Below the pieces are notes generated by a model that worked only from the letters and a program-made list of their open reading frames with translations, searched no databases and had not been told where the DNA came from. A stretch of DNA of 50,189 nucleotides, from NCBI RefSeq assembly GCF_000332055.1, contig NZ_ALVZ01000197.1, forward strand, positions 1 to 50,189, written 5' to 3'. This stretch comes from Xenococcus sp. PCC 7305 (GTDB lineage: Bacteria; Cyanobacteriota; Cyanobacteriia; Cyanobacteriales; Xenococcaceae). Numbering within the stretch: the stretch's first letter is position 1; each line of letters opens with the position of its first letter. Of this stretch, positions 17,938 through 29,600 are shown in pieces. Position numbers and translations under genes: made by a program.

Positions 17938-19362
17938 TCAGGCTTTAAGAGCGGCAATTTTTTCCTGTTCTTCTTTGGTCAAATCAGCCGATTCCCCAAT
18001 GATTTCCTTATACATTTTGATATATTCTAGGGCAGATTTGAGCCAGCTGAAATCTTGACTCATCCCTCGTTTTTGTAACTCTTGCCATTTGTCTTTATAG
18101 TGAAAACCTTCCCAAGCACGAACCATGGAAGTATATAAATCTAGAGGTTCATAGCGATCAAAACAATAGCCTGTACCACTATTATCAATCGGATTGTGAT
18201 GAGATACTGTATCAACTAATCCTCCGGTACGGCGCACAATTGGCACACAACCATAGTTCATAGCCATCATCTGAGAAATGCCGCAAGGCTCAAATTTGGA
18301 AGGCATTAAAAAGACATCGCAGCCACTATAAATTCTCCTGGCGATCGGATCGCTGTAGAGCAATTGTACCGACATCCGACCTCGAAAATTAGCCGACATT
18401 TGCCATAATTGAGTTTCGTAGTCGCGATCGCCTGTACCCAAAACTACTAACTGAGCATTTGTATAGGACATAAAGCGCTCAAGTATCTGCAAAATGAGCT
18501 CGATGCCTTTTTGCTCAACCAATCGTGAGACTACTCCCATCAAAAGAGCATTATTGTCCACACTCAAGCCCAATTCTTGCTGCAATGTAGATTTATTAAT
18601 TGATCTCTTATCAAGACTATCTGGGGTAAAGTTCTGTTCTAAAAAGCGATCGCTTGCCGGGTTATAAGCCTCTGTGTCAATTCCATTAACAATGCCCCGC
18701 ATTTTCCCACTCACAAAAGAGAGTAAACCCTCAAGTTTTTCGCCATATTCAACAGTTTGAATTTGTTGAGCATAGGTTGGGGAGACAGTACTCACTAGAT
18801 TGGCAAATTGAATTGCCGCAGCCATAGTATTGTGCCCCTGCATATACCAAGGACACCAGGTAATCTTGTCCAATGCTCCACGCCAAGGCCCTTGGTAAGC
18901 CAAATTATGAATCGTAAATACTGTGCCAATATCAGAAGTTTCATGAAACCAGACAGGTAGCATTCCCGTATGCCAATCGTGACAATGGACAATCTGGGGT
19001 TTCCAATGATTCCAACAAAACTCCGCTGCACCATTGGAGAAAAAAGTAAACCGCCAATCTTCATCCTCTCCACCATAGATATTGTTGATGTCAAAGGCAG
19101 GATGACCAAATAAATAAAGAGGGACATCTGTTCCTGGCAAAACAGATTCATAGACAGCAAAATCATTAAACATTGCATACCCCCACCACACAGGATCTTT
19201 GGGGATATCTAATTTATTATGAAGAAAACCATAATAAGGCATAAAAATACGAACATCATGTCCAAGTTGGCGCAATATTTTCGGTAAGGAACCAACCACA
19301 TCTCCCATGCCGCCTACTTTAGCGATAGGCGCCACTTCTGCTGCCACAAATAAAATTCGCAT
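17938..19362 (-). CDS. glgA: Glycogen synthase (ADP-glucose type)
   Basis: This GT5-family glucosyltransferase extends alpha-1,4-glucan chains from ADP-glucose in the cytosol. The 474-residue product starts [12 protein letters not shown] and then K-V-G-G-M-G-D-V-V, the ADP-glucose-binding K-x-G-G motif with Gly-Met as in the cyanobacterial GlgA1 type. The C-terminal catalytic region shows [11 protein letters not shown] and [11 protein letters not shown] placed the start at 19362 because the 9 codons before it in the longer frame encode only a basic stretch. It lies 36 bp upstream of the DUF39-type gene on the same strand. Light/dark or nitrogen control is likely but not visible. Confidence 0.94.
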   Translation of the reverse strand: MRILFVAAEVAPIAKVGGMGDVVGSLPKILRQLGHDVRIFMPYYGFLHNKLDIPKDPVWWGYAMFNDFAVYESVLPGTDVPLYLFGHPAFDINNIYGGEDEDWRFTFFSNGAAEFCWNHWKPQIVHCHDWHTGMLPVWFHETSDIGTVFTIHNLAYQGPWRGALDKITWCPWYMQGHNTMAAAIQFANLVSTVSPTYAQQIQTVEYGEKLEGLLSFVSGKMRGIVNGIDTEAYNPASDRFLEQNFTPDSLDKRSINKSTLQQELGLSVDNNALLMGVVSRLVEQKGIELILQILERFMSYTNAQLVVLGTGDRDYETQLWQMSANFRGRMSVQLLYSDPIARRIYSGCDVFLMPSKFEPCGISQMMAMNYGCVPIVRRTGGLVDTVSHHNPIDNSGTGYCFDRYEPLDLYTSMVRAWEGFHYKDKWQELQKRGMSQDFSWLKSALEYIKMYKEIIGESADLTKEEQEKIAALKA

Positions 19363-19508
19363 TTTTTTTATCCTTCGCTTCCTCTTCAAAATTTCGCACT
19401 GTCAGTGATTATAGTAGGGAGTCGGGGCGAGAAGATAGTAGTAACCGAAATTCCCTTGGAACTCAGGATCAATTAAGATTTAATTTAATAATTATTTAAT
19501 TAAATTCT

Positions 19509-20018
19509 ATGTCCGATAAATCATCTAAAAACCGTTTACCTTTTGAACCCAGTCAGAATAAAAAGAAAAAAACTGAAAAAACACCACCTCAAAATTCTGC
19601 TGTTGCCCCAAAAACCAAGAAGAAATCTCAGAACAAATCCCAGACGAAATCTCAGAAAAAATCAAAGAGAGTTAGCAATCCAGATGCCAGCTTATCAGCC
19701 ATCCCCAAAGACGTTAGTCGGCGGATGGCACGTCGTATGGCAATCTTCTCGGGGATTCCGACTCTTATTGGCATTTCATCCTTTTTTATATTTTATTGGT
19801 TATTTTCCCAGGAGATTTTGGAGTTTCCTCCCTATTTAGTTTTCTTTTTTACGGCTGGATTTTTTGGCTTGGGAGTTATTGGTTTAAGCTATGGCATTTT
19901 CTCGGCTTCCTGGGATGAAGATCGTGTTGGAGGAATTGTCGGAGCAGCAGAATTTAAGACTAATTTTGATCGGACAATTGGTGCTTGGAAAAGTGAGCGG
20001 CAGAAAAAGTCTTCTTAG
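19509..20018 (+). CDS. PAM68-like photosystem II assembly protein
   Basis: This 169-residue protein has a Lys/Ser/Gln-rich, probably disordered N-terminus (1-66). A conserved R-R-M-A-R-R-M segment (71-77) and two transmembrane helices follow (about 78-99 and 109-131), then the family motif S-W-D-E-D-R-V-G-G with G-x-x-E-F-K-x-N-F. PAM68 proteins (Sll0933 in Synechocystis) help assemble CP43/CP47 into photosystem II in the thylakoid membrane. The gene is intact. A decayed copy of its 3' part (19859-19981) occurs 15 kb away at 34939-35068, just after the giant RTX-type gene. Confidence 0.88.
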   Translation: MSDKSSKNRLPFEPSQNKKKKTEKTPPQNSAVAPKTKKKSQNKSQTKSQKKSKRVSNPDASLSAIPKDVSRRMARRMAIFSGIPTLIGISSFFIFYWLFSQEILEFPPYLVFFFTAGFFGLGVIGLSYGIFSASWDEDRVGGIVGAAEFKTNFDRTIGAWKSERQKKSS

Positions 20019-20682
20019 TTTCTGTAGAGGCGAACGGCCGTTCGCCTCTACCAATGCGATCTGTTGTGAACATAATTTAATACCGATATCAAAAGAACAA
20101 GGAAAATCCTACTACATCGTCATTTCAGGTAGGGCATGAGTTCACCGGCGACTTTTTCGATTGATTTAGAGAGTGGCCGGGAGAGGTGAGGATCTTGCTT
20201 GTCTACTATTGCTACCCTCCTCTCAGACAATACAAGAAATTATTGAGACTTCTCTGTCATCTTGGTGTCATATTTCTATGAAATAATTAATTGGTATCTT
20301 AATGACTATAATTATTGCTATTACCAAATAATTTTTCTACAATAGCCAAATGGGTAAATCAGTACTTATTTATGCCGAAATAACGTAATTTTTCGCAATT
20401 AACTTAAGTGCAACTATAAAATTTAAGAACTATTGCTTGCGATCTCTGTATATCTACTTTATAAAAAAATCTGTGAAAATCAGTATTTATATCATTATTA
20501 TTTTTTTTAGCTTAAACTTATAATTAGAGAGACAAAAAAAGATTAACCACACCAAACCAACAGAAAATCACTAATTATTAGCTTGATAATTGATGAGATA
20601 TCGACTAATAACAGAATTTTTTGTTTTTCTCCTATATTTTATATAGGTTATTTTTTGTTAGTTATTTCTATTAATTATTGCT
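20019..20682. other. Long leader region upstream of the giant RTX-type gene
   Basis: This 664-bp region starts with a perfect 28-bp palindrome (20024-20051). On the minus strand, 20120-20239 holds a 40-codon open stretch with protein-like character (ending E-K-V-A-G-E-L-M-P-Y-L-K) that I cannot assign; it may be the tail of a decayed gene. The rest is AT-rich. Close to the giant gene's ATG lies a perfect 7-bp stem (CCTATAT at 20631-20637, ATATAGG at 20641-20647). The promoter is presumably in the last 300 bp. Confidence 0.55.
20024..20051. repeat. 28-bp perfect palindrome, small dispersed repeat family
   Basis: The left arm GTAGAGGCGAACGG (20024-20037) is followed at once by its exact complement, ending CTCTAC. 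It starts 6 bp after the pam68 stop codon and could act as a terminator, although no T run follows. A family member (GTAGGGGCGAAGGGCCATTC) lies inside the PKS gene at 38851-38873. Similar palindromes are common in cyanobacterial genomes. Confidence 0.8.
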
Positions 20683-23600
20683 ATGAACAATACTCCGGTT
20701 GTCCGCATTTCCGACTTTACGCCTATCATTCGCGAAAATCAACCTGTTTCTGAACCTAAAGTAAATTATTTAACCCTTGATGGTGTAGACGATCGCGTAG
20801 TGATTCCCGATTCTGATGCGATCGATTTTGCTGCCGACCAAGACTTTACTGTGGAGTCTTGGATTAAAGCCGATCCCAATCAAGGGAATAGTAGCATCAT
20901 GGAAAAATGGAGTTCTGGTGGAGTAGGTTATCCTTTCATAATTCGCTACAACAGTACAGGTACAATTACCTTAGCTCGCTACGATGGTTCTTCTAATCCG
21001 ACTATTATTTCAACTGCGACTATTAATGATGGAGAATTCCACCATGTTGCTTTTGTTAAGGAGGGCAATGATCTCAAGCTTTATATTGACGGACAATTAG
21101 ACGGAACGACGGTAGATACAACCACGGGGGATACCACTAATACCTCATCACTTTTCCTTGGTAGTGTAAATAATAGCTTCCATTTCAAAGGAGAATTAGA
21201 TGATCTTCGTATTTGGAATGTTGCTCGTACTGAAGCTGAAATTCAACAAAATCAAGATCAAATTTTAAATGGTAATGAATCTGGTTTAGTTGGTTATTGG
21301 AATTTTAATGAAAGTAATGTCAGTGGAAATATTGCTAGTGATTTAACTGGGAATGGCAATAATGGCGATTTGCAAAATGGTGCGAAGTTAGAGTTAGATC
21401 CATCATTTATTGGTTATGTTGATATTGCTTTAGATGCTCCTGTAGAAAATGCTCCTGGTGTGGTGGTCAACTACATCATCGAAGGAGATTCCACAGCGAT
21501 TCAGGGAGTGGATTTTTATGGTGCGCAGGTAGATGTTAGTACTACGGATAATTTATCTGCGACTAATTCGATATTTATTCCCAAAGGAGAAGATACTGCC
21601 AGAATCTACTTTACTGCTTTACCTGATGCTGTGGTGGAAGGGGAAGAGCAAATTAAGTTTACTCTGTTACCAGATTTTAATAATGCTGCTTCTTTCAATG
21701 GGACAGGGGATTATGTAGAAATCAATATTGATGAACCAGAAACAGAAATTACCCATGAATTATGGTTTAAAACCACAGATGCTAATACAGGAATCTTTTC
21801 TATCATAAGTGGTACTGTAGCTGCTTCCACCGGCTCAGATCGTCATCTCTATCTCAATAATGGGAATCTTTATGCCCGTGTTTGGAACAATGAAGTCATT
21901 AATAGTAGTGGTTTAAATTTAGCTGATGGAGAATGGCATCATGTTGCTCATGTCATTGGTAGTTCTGTTGGTGGACAACAGCTTTATATCGATGGGGAAT
22001 TGGTAGATAGTGGAACTAAAACAGCATCAGCCTTTGATTGGCAAACTAAAGCAATAATAGGCTATTCGATTGATGCAACTAATGATTATTTTAATGGTGA
22101 AATTGACGAGGTTCGCATTTGGAATCAAGCTCGTACTCAAGATGAAATTCGGAATAACCGCTATAGCCAGTTAACTGGTAATGAACCTAATTTGTTCGGA
22201 TATTGGAACTTTAATCAAGATCAGGTTAGTGGTAGCACAATTAACGATCTCAGTAGCAATAACAATAATGGGACGTTAGTTGCTAGCAATAAGGTATTAT
22301 CTCTTGATGGTACAGGAGATTATGTAGAAGTAAATATTGATGAGCCAGAAACGGAAATTACCCATGAATTATGGTTTAAAACTACCGATGCCAATACAGG
22401 AATATTTTCAATAGTTGCTGGTGGTGGTTCAGATCGTCATCTCTATCTCAGTAATGGGAATATTTATGCTCGTGTTTACCGTAATGAAGTTATTAATAGT
22501 GGTAGTTTAAATTTAGCTGATGGAGAATGGCATCATCTAGCTCATGTAATTGGTAGTTCTGTTGGCGGACAAAAATTATATATTGATGGAGAATTGGTAG
22601 CTAGTGGGAATAAAACATTATCAGATTTTACTTTGCAAACTCAAGCATTAATTGGTAAGTCTGTTGATGCAGTCAACGATGATTTTAATGGTGAAATTGA
22701 CGAAGTTCGCATCTGGAATCAAGCTCGGACCCAAGAACAAATTAAGCAGAGCAAAGATATCACTCTGACTGGGAATGAAGCAGGCTTAATTGGATACTGG
22801 AATTTTAATAGTAGTAATGCTAATGACAGTGCCGGAAATCATAACGGTGTCTTAAAAGGTAATGCAACGACTATTAGTGGGGGACGGGATAAGTTTGTTC
22901 CCAGCATTTCTCAAGATCCTTTTGCTGTTAACGGTAATTATTATAGACTTGCTCACAATCGTCAGGCGATCGCACTTGATGGGGTTGATGATTATGTTAA
23001 TGCAGGAACAGATAATAGTTTAAAACTAACTAATGCCTTCACCATTGAAACCTGGGTAAAACCAGAAAGTAATGGTCATCAAATTATTCTCAACAAAGAA
23101 GGAGAATATGAATTTGCCATTGATGCCAATGGTAATGTTCAATACGCGATCGCGAATACTAGTCCTGGTTGGGTTTGGGTTGATACAGGTTATCAGGTAA
23201 CTTTCAACGAATGGACCCATTTAGCTTTCACCTATGATGCTAGCAACCTCAACACCTATGCCAATGGTCAATTAGTAAGCACTCAAGCCGCAACAGGAAA
23301 TATTGGGGATGTCGATACAGGAAATAATGAATTAAGAATCGGAGATCGCCCAGCCGTTGCCGATCCTAATTTTAAAGGTGAGATTGACGAGGTTCGGGTT
23401 TGGAATCTGGTTCGTAGCCAAGAACAAATACAAGATAATTTTGACAAAGAATTAACAGGAAATGAACCTGGGTTAGTTGGTTACTGGAATTTTAACCCCG
23501 AAAGCGTTAACAATAATGTAGTCACTGACCTGAGTAGCAATAGCAATAATGGCACGGTAGTCACCAATGGAACCCCCGCCAATCCATTTGTAGCCTCTAC

Positions 23601-26600
23601 CCCGTTTACTTTTCCTTCCATTACGCTCTCCATTAAAGACAGCCCATCATACCAAGCAGGAATAGCCTATGCCGACAGCTTTGGGGATGAAATAAACGCT
23701 AGTAATCAGTTATATCCTGATAGTCAAGGTAACAGCAGCTTTAAAGTCAAACTCACTAGCCAACCCACAGCAAATGTCACTCTTGCTCTGATTACAGCAT
23801 CGGGAAGCTTAGATCAAACCAGCCTCACCTTTAACGCTAATAACTGGGATAGCTATCAAACCGTCAACGTTTCAGGATTGGGTAGTATCGCCAGTTCCTT
23901 TAACATCAGTTCTACAGCTACTAGTGGCGATAGTAACTATAACAACCTCAGTTCAACTTTAGGAGTCTTAACCGCAGCTCCCAGCAACACAACTAAAATC
24001 AATGTCACCGAAGGTGGAACAGTTCAGAGCGATCCCGTAATTACCGCCAATATTGTTGCTCAAGATGCCCAGGAAGGACAAATCCAACCAGGGACGTTTA
24101 CAGTTTCTCTCAGTGCGATCGCGCCTCAAGGTGGTTTAACCATTCCCTATACCGTTTCGGGTACGGCACAAGAAGGAACAGACTACACCATTGAAAAAAG
24201 AAAAATTCTGGTTCTCGATGGAGTAGATGATCGCGTAGTAATTCCCGATTCTGATGCGATCGACTTTGCTGTAGACCAAAACTTTACTGTGGAGTCTTGG
24301 ATTAAAGCCGATCCCAATCAAGCGGGTACCAGCATCATGGAAAAATGGGGTTCTGGTGGAGTAGGTTATCCTTTCATAATCCGCTACAACGGTAACGGTA
24401 CAATTTATGCTGCTCGCTACGATGGTTCTTCTAATCCGACTATTGGTTCAACTGCGACGATCAATGATGGACAATTTCACCATGTAGCTTTTGTGAAGGA
24501 TGGAAACAATCTTAAACTTTATGTTGATGGACAATTACAAGGAACAGCTCCAGACACGACCACAGGCGATACAACTAATACCTCATCACTTTTCCTTGGT
24601 AGTCGCAATACTAGCTACTATTTCAAAGGAGGGGTAGATGATCTTCGTATTTGGAATGTTGCTCGTACTCAAGCGGACATTCAGCAAAATCTCAACAAAT
24701 CTCTTAATGGTACAGAAGCAGGATTAGTTGGCTACTGGAATTTTGAGAATGATACAGGTACAACTGCGACAGATTTAACCAGTAGTGGCAACAATGGTGC
24801 TTTAGAAAATGGTGCTTCCTTCTCTTTAGAAAATGGTCCTTCTTTCTCACCATCTATTACTATTCCCGAAGGTCAAAAATCAGCAACTATTAGCATTAAT
24901 GCTATTAATAACGATATTGAGCAAGGAAATAAAAATGTTACTGTCAGTTTAAGTGGGATAACTGACGATCAAGGAAATAATCTCTCAGCAAGCTTAAATA
25001 TTGTTGATGATGAAAAAGCTGGTATTGAATTTGCTCAATTAAATACTGTTGGTACTCTCGATATTCCTGCAATTGAGTTAAACGTTACTACAGCCTACGA
25101 TTCTGCAACAGGTGATATCGGTTTACAAATTAGTGGAGGTGCCGATTCTTATACTTTTGCAACTGCTACCAAGTTCACTTTCAGCAACGGGACAGAAGTT
25201 ACTATTCCAGCAAATACAACAATTAATTCAACTGCAACCACCGTTAATGTGGGAACAGGATTGGGAACAATTGCGGCCAACGAAGACAGTATTTCCGAAA
25301 TCAAACTGGTTGATGTCAATTTACTTTCCTTTACGAAAACGGGAACTAACGCAACAGCAAATATTCAAGCAAAATTAACTCAAGCACCAACAACGGGAGA
25401 AACCGTTACCCTAACTCTCACCGATGACAATGGTAATGACACAGTCAGCTTTACCTTTGATGAAAATAATTGGAATGCTTATCAAAAAACAGATATTAGC
25501 AATTTCCTAGACCTAATAGCTAATAATTCAACTTTTAGCTTAAATGCTCAAACCACTTCAACAACCACTAATAGCAACTACAATAGCCAAAATCTTACTT
25601 TACCGCTAACCACCTCAATTTCTGCAACACCCATCAGCATTAACAACACCTCGGAGGAAACTAAGCTAATTACTTCTGAAGGAGACAAAATTGAGTTTAG
25701 TGTTACTACTGCATATGATTCGGTGAACAACCAAGTAGAACTGAATTTGATCAACCGTTCTACGGATTACACCCTCAAAGCTAATGATGTAATTACCTTT
25801 GCCAATGGTACAGAAGCACAAGTTACTAGCGATACTACTCTTACCCCAGATACAGCTCAAAACGTTCCTGTCACTCTCACCACTGGTACTGCCATTCCCG
25901 CAAATGAAGCTGGGGCAATTTCCCTTGATAATCCCAGTCAAACTAGCTTTGCCGTTAAGCTTTCGAGCAAACCTAGCAGTGATGTCACACTCAATCTAAA
26001 CCTCACGGATGCTACTGAGGGAGAATTTGTCAGTAATAACGGACAAGCCTCTACCCTTACCTTTACTCCGGCTAATTGGAATCAATACCAAGAAATCAGC
26101 GTTCAAGGTAAAGACGATGTGGTAGTTGATGGCAATATTACTTATAAAGTAAAAGTTAAAGGAGCAAACAGCAACGGGGATAGTAAATATCAGGGTGCTT
26201 TAGGAGAATTAGAGATTGTCAATGAAGATAACGATATTCTTCGCGAGGATATCGATCCTAATGTTTCACCTAGTGTAGCTACGACTTCCTATCTTGCTAG
26301 TCTTAGCGTTAACAGCACCGAAGTAAATGAAGATGGAGCAGTAACGGCAACAGTTAATCTCAACCAAGCTGCTCCTGCTGGTGGATTACATGTCCGTTAT
26401 CAAATAGCTGATATTACCACTACACCTTGGCAAGATGTCAAAACTCCTTTAGTACCTGGAATCGAAAACCCCCTAAGCGCAGCACGGAAACTTACCGTAT
26501 TCGAGATTTCTGCGCTAGATCCTTTGCCTAATAATACCGCTATAACTTATATCTGGGCTCCTGGCTCTATTCCCAATCTTGTCGATATCAACAATGATGG

Positions 26601-29600
26601 TAAATTAGAAGCTTTCATTGGAGAATCCACTTACAATACTTCACCAAACAATTGGTCTACTGGCATAGATTATTACGAACAAGTATCAGGAGTTTTTGAA
26701 AAACAATCGACTAATAATAATCCCTTTAACCAATTCAACATAACGGCTAACAATCAAGCCATTCAATCATCAGCATTAGCACCTGTTTTTGGGGATGTTG
26801 ATGGAGATGGAGATATTGATGCTGTTGTCGGAGATTTATTCGGAAAGATTCACTATTTAAAAAATATAGGTGATGCAAGTAATCCCAACTTTCAAGAACA
26901 AACTGGGAATGCCAATCCTTTAGCCGCAGTTAATAATCCTTTCCATTTAGTTCCAACTCTTGTTGATATAGATAATGATGGAGATTTAGATTTCTTTGGT
27001 TCATCTAGCGGTCTAGCAAATGCAGTCTTTACTCCTGGTGGGTTTCCAGTTTTGGGAACATCAAATATTATCTATTTTGAAAATACAGGAACTACTACTA
27101 ATCCTCTATTTGTAGGGCGTACTGGAAACGATAATCCCTTTAACAATCTTACTATTCCCGATGGAGCAGCCTTAGTCTTTGGTGACATGGATGAAGATGG
27201 GGATTTAGATGGTTTAAGCGGTATTTCAAATAGCATCAGTAGTTCAGATGGAACTATTGCTTATTATCGCAACATCGGTAATGCTCAAAATCCAGTTTTT
27301 GAATTTGCTCCCGAATATAATCCTTTAGCTGGGGTTGATGTAGGAAATCTCAGTCGTTTGGGATTAGCTGATATTGACAAAGACTCCGATCTTGATGTCT
27401 TCATTGGTAATTATGATGGTGAAATAAAATTCTACGAAAACAATTCATCTGTCGCAGAAGTCTATATCCCAGAAGGGCAAACCTCGGCAAATATTACAGT
27501 TGATTTAAATGACGATGACATCAACGAAAATTCGGAGAAATTTGCTTTACAACTGGTAGATAGAATTGATGGGGCTGTCACTTTAAAGGTTAGTGCAGCT
27601 TATCAATTAATATCAGGAGGAGGAAAAAGTTTTAATGCTGTTGGTTTACAAGTAAATTCCAGTGACGATTTAGATACCTACACTCTCCCCAAAGGAACAA
27701 TACTCACTTTTGGGAATGGAGCAAAAGTGACTGTTGATGACAATACTTCTGTTAATAAGACAGGTTCAGTATTAGTTCCCGTTACTCTTACTAGTGGTAC
27801 GGAAATATTAGTTGATGAAACGACCACAATTAATAAAAGTGATTATCACACGATTATTGATCTAGAAGCGACTAGTGCTTTTGATAGTGCAACAGATACC
27901 GATCTACAACTACAAATCAATACTACTGGTTTAACTTCCTACACTCTCAAGCAGGGAACACAACTCGATTTCATTGACAGTAATGGGGATATTTTATCGG
28001 TAACAGTTGATGCCAATACCAACATAGGTAATAGCTCCTCAACTGCCGTTCCTGTAACCTTTGTCGCTCAAAGTAGTTTAACTACTCTTGCTGCTAATAC
28101 TATAGGTTCAGTTCAAGAATCGCTTGCGACTATTACGATTCTCGATAACGATACTAGTGGCGTCAGAATAACTACCGATGCAGCAGGAAATAATCAGATT
28201 ACTGGTACCTACACGACTACTGAAACAGGAAATAGTCCCAAGACTTTTTATGCTCGCTTAGAAACTGAACCTCAAGAACCCGTATTTGTTTATCTGGGGA
28301 GCAACAATATTCAAGAAGGAACGCTTTCTGCCCAAAACGTCAGTAATCAAGAGTTAGTCAAATTAACCTTTGATCGCACGAACTGGCAAACACCCCAAGC
28401 CTTTACGGTAACAGGAGTAAACGATGATCTTGATGATGGCAATATCAGTTACAAGCTAATTACCACCGTTGAAAGTGAAGATTTCCATTACCGAGAAGAT
28501 GCCGTTAAACTCGATGTCACTCAAGATTATGCCAATGGTGCGGTTAATTTACAAGTCGACGAGCTAAATATTGAGAAAACTCAATTACCCCAGGGAACTA
28601 AATTAAGCTTTAACAACGGGACTATTGCTACTGTTCAAAGTAAAAGTTTTGTTCTTGATGGAGTAAATGATTATGTCGAAATCAATATTGATGAACCAGA
28701 AACGGAAATTACCCATGAATTATGGTTTAAAACCACCGATGCTAATACAGGAATTTTCTCTATCATAAGTGGTACTGTAACTGCTTCTACTGGTTCAGAT
28801 CGTCATCTCTATCTCAATAATGGGAATATTTATGCCCGTGTTCATGCAGGGGAAGTTATTAATAGCAATGGCTTAAATTTAGCCGATGGACAATGGCATC
28901 ATCTCGCTCATGTAATTGGTAGTTCTGTTGGTGGACAAAAGCTTTATATTGATGGTCAATTAGTAGATAGTGGCACGAAAACAGCATCAGACTTTAATTG
29001 GCAAACCAAAGCATTAATAGGCTATTCCATTGATGCAACTAATGATTATTTTAATGGTGAAATTCAGGATGTTCGCATCTGGAATCAAGCCCGTACTCAA
29101 CAACAAATCCAACAAAATCAAAATACTACTTTTACTGGCAATGAAGTTGGTTTAATTGCTTACTATAATGATGCAACAGGAATAGATCGCGCTGGTAACG
29201 ATAATAACGGGACGAAGATTGGTTTTTCTGATGTTGATATCAACTTATCCAATACCCAAAGCACTAATGTTGATATTTTAATAGACCCCAATGCCTTAGG
29301 AAACGGAGCTACGACTAGCACTGGTAATTTATTAGTAACTCAAGCTTATAACCCCACAAAAAATACAGTTGAGCTAAGAAATACCACAGCTAATCCCCTC
29401 ACCCTGAATGCAGGAGATACTATTACCTTTACCAACGGTGCGGTTCTCACTGTCAATGCTACAACTATTTTAAGTGAAAATAGTCGCAGTGCGATTAATG
29501 CCACACTTACGACCTCTGCCAACACCATCACTAGTGGTGCGACGACTATCTTCACAGAAGACATTTCCCCCGATATCAATCTATCTAACACCGATGATGA

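Noticed and set aside
20024-20051. Palindrome considered as a simple intrinsic terminator of pam68
   Set aside because: No T run follows, and a relative lies inside a coding sequence, so a dispersed repeat is the better primary label, although it could still terminate transcription.
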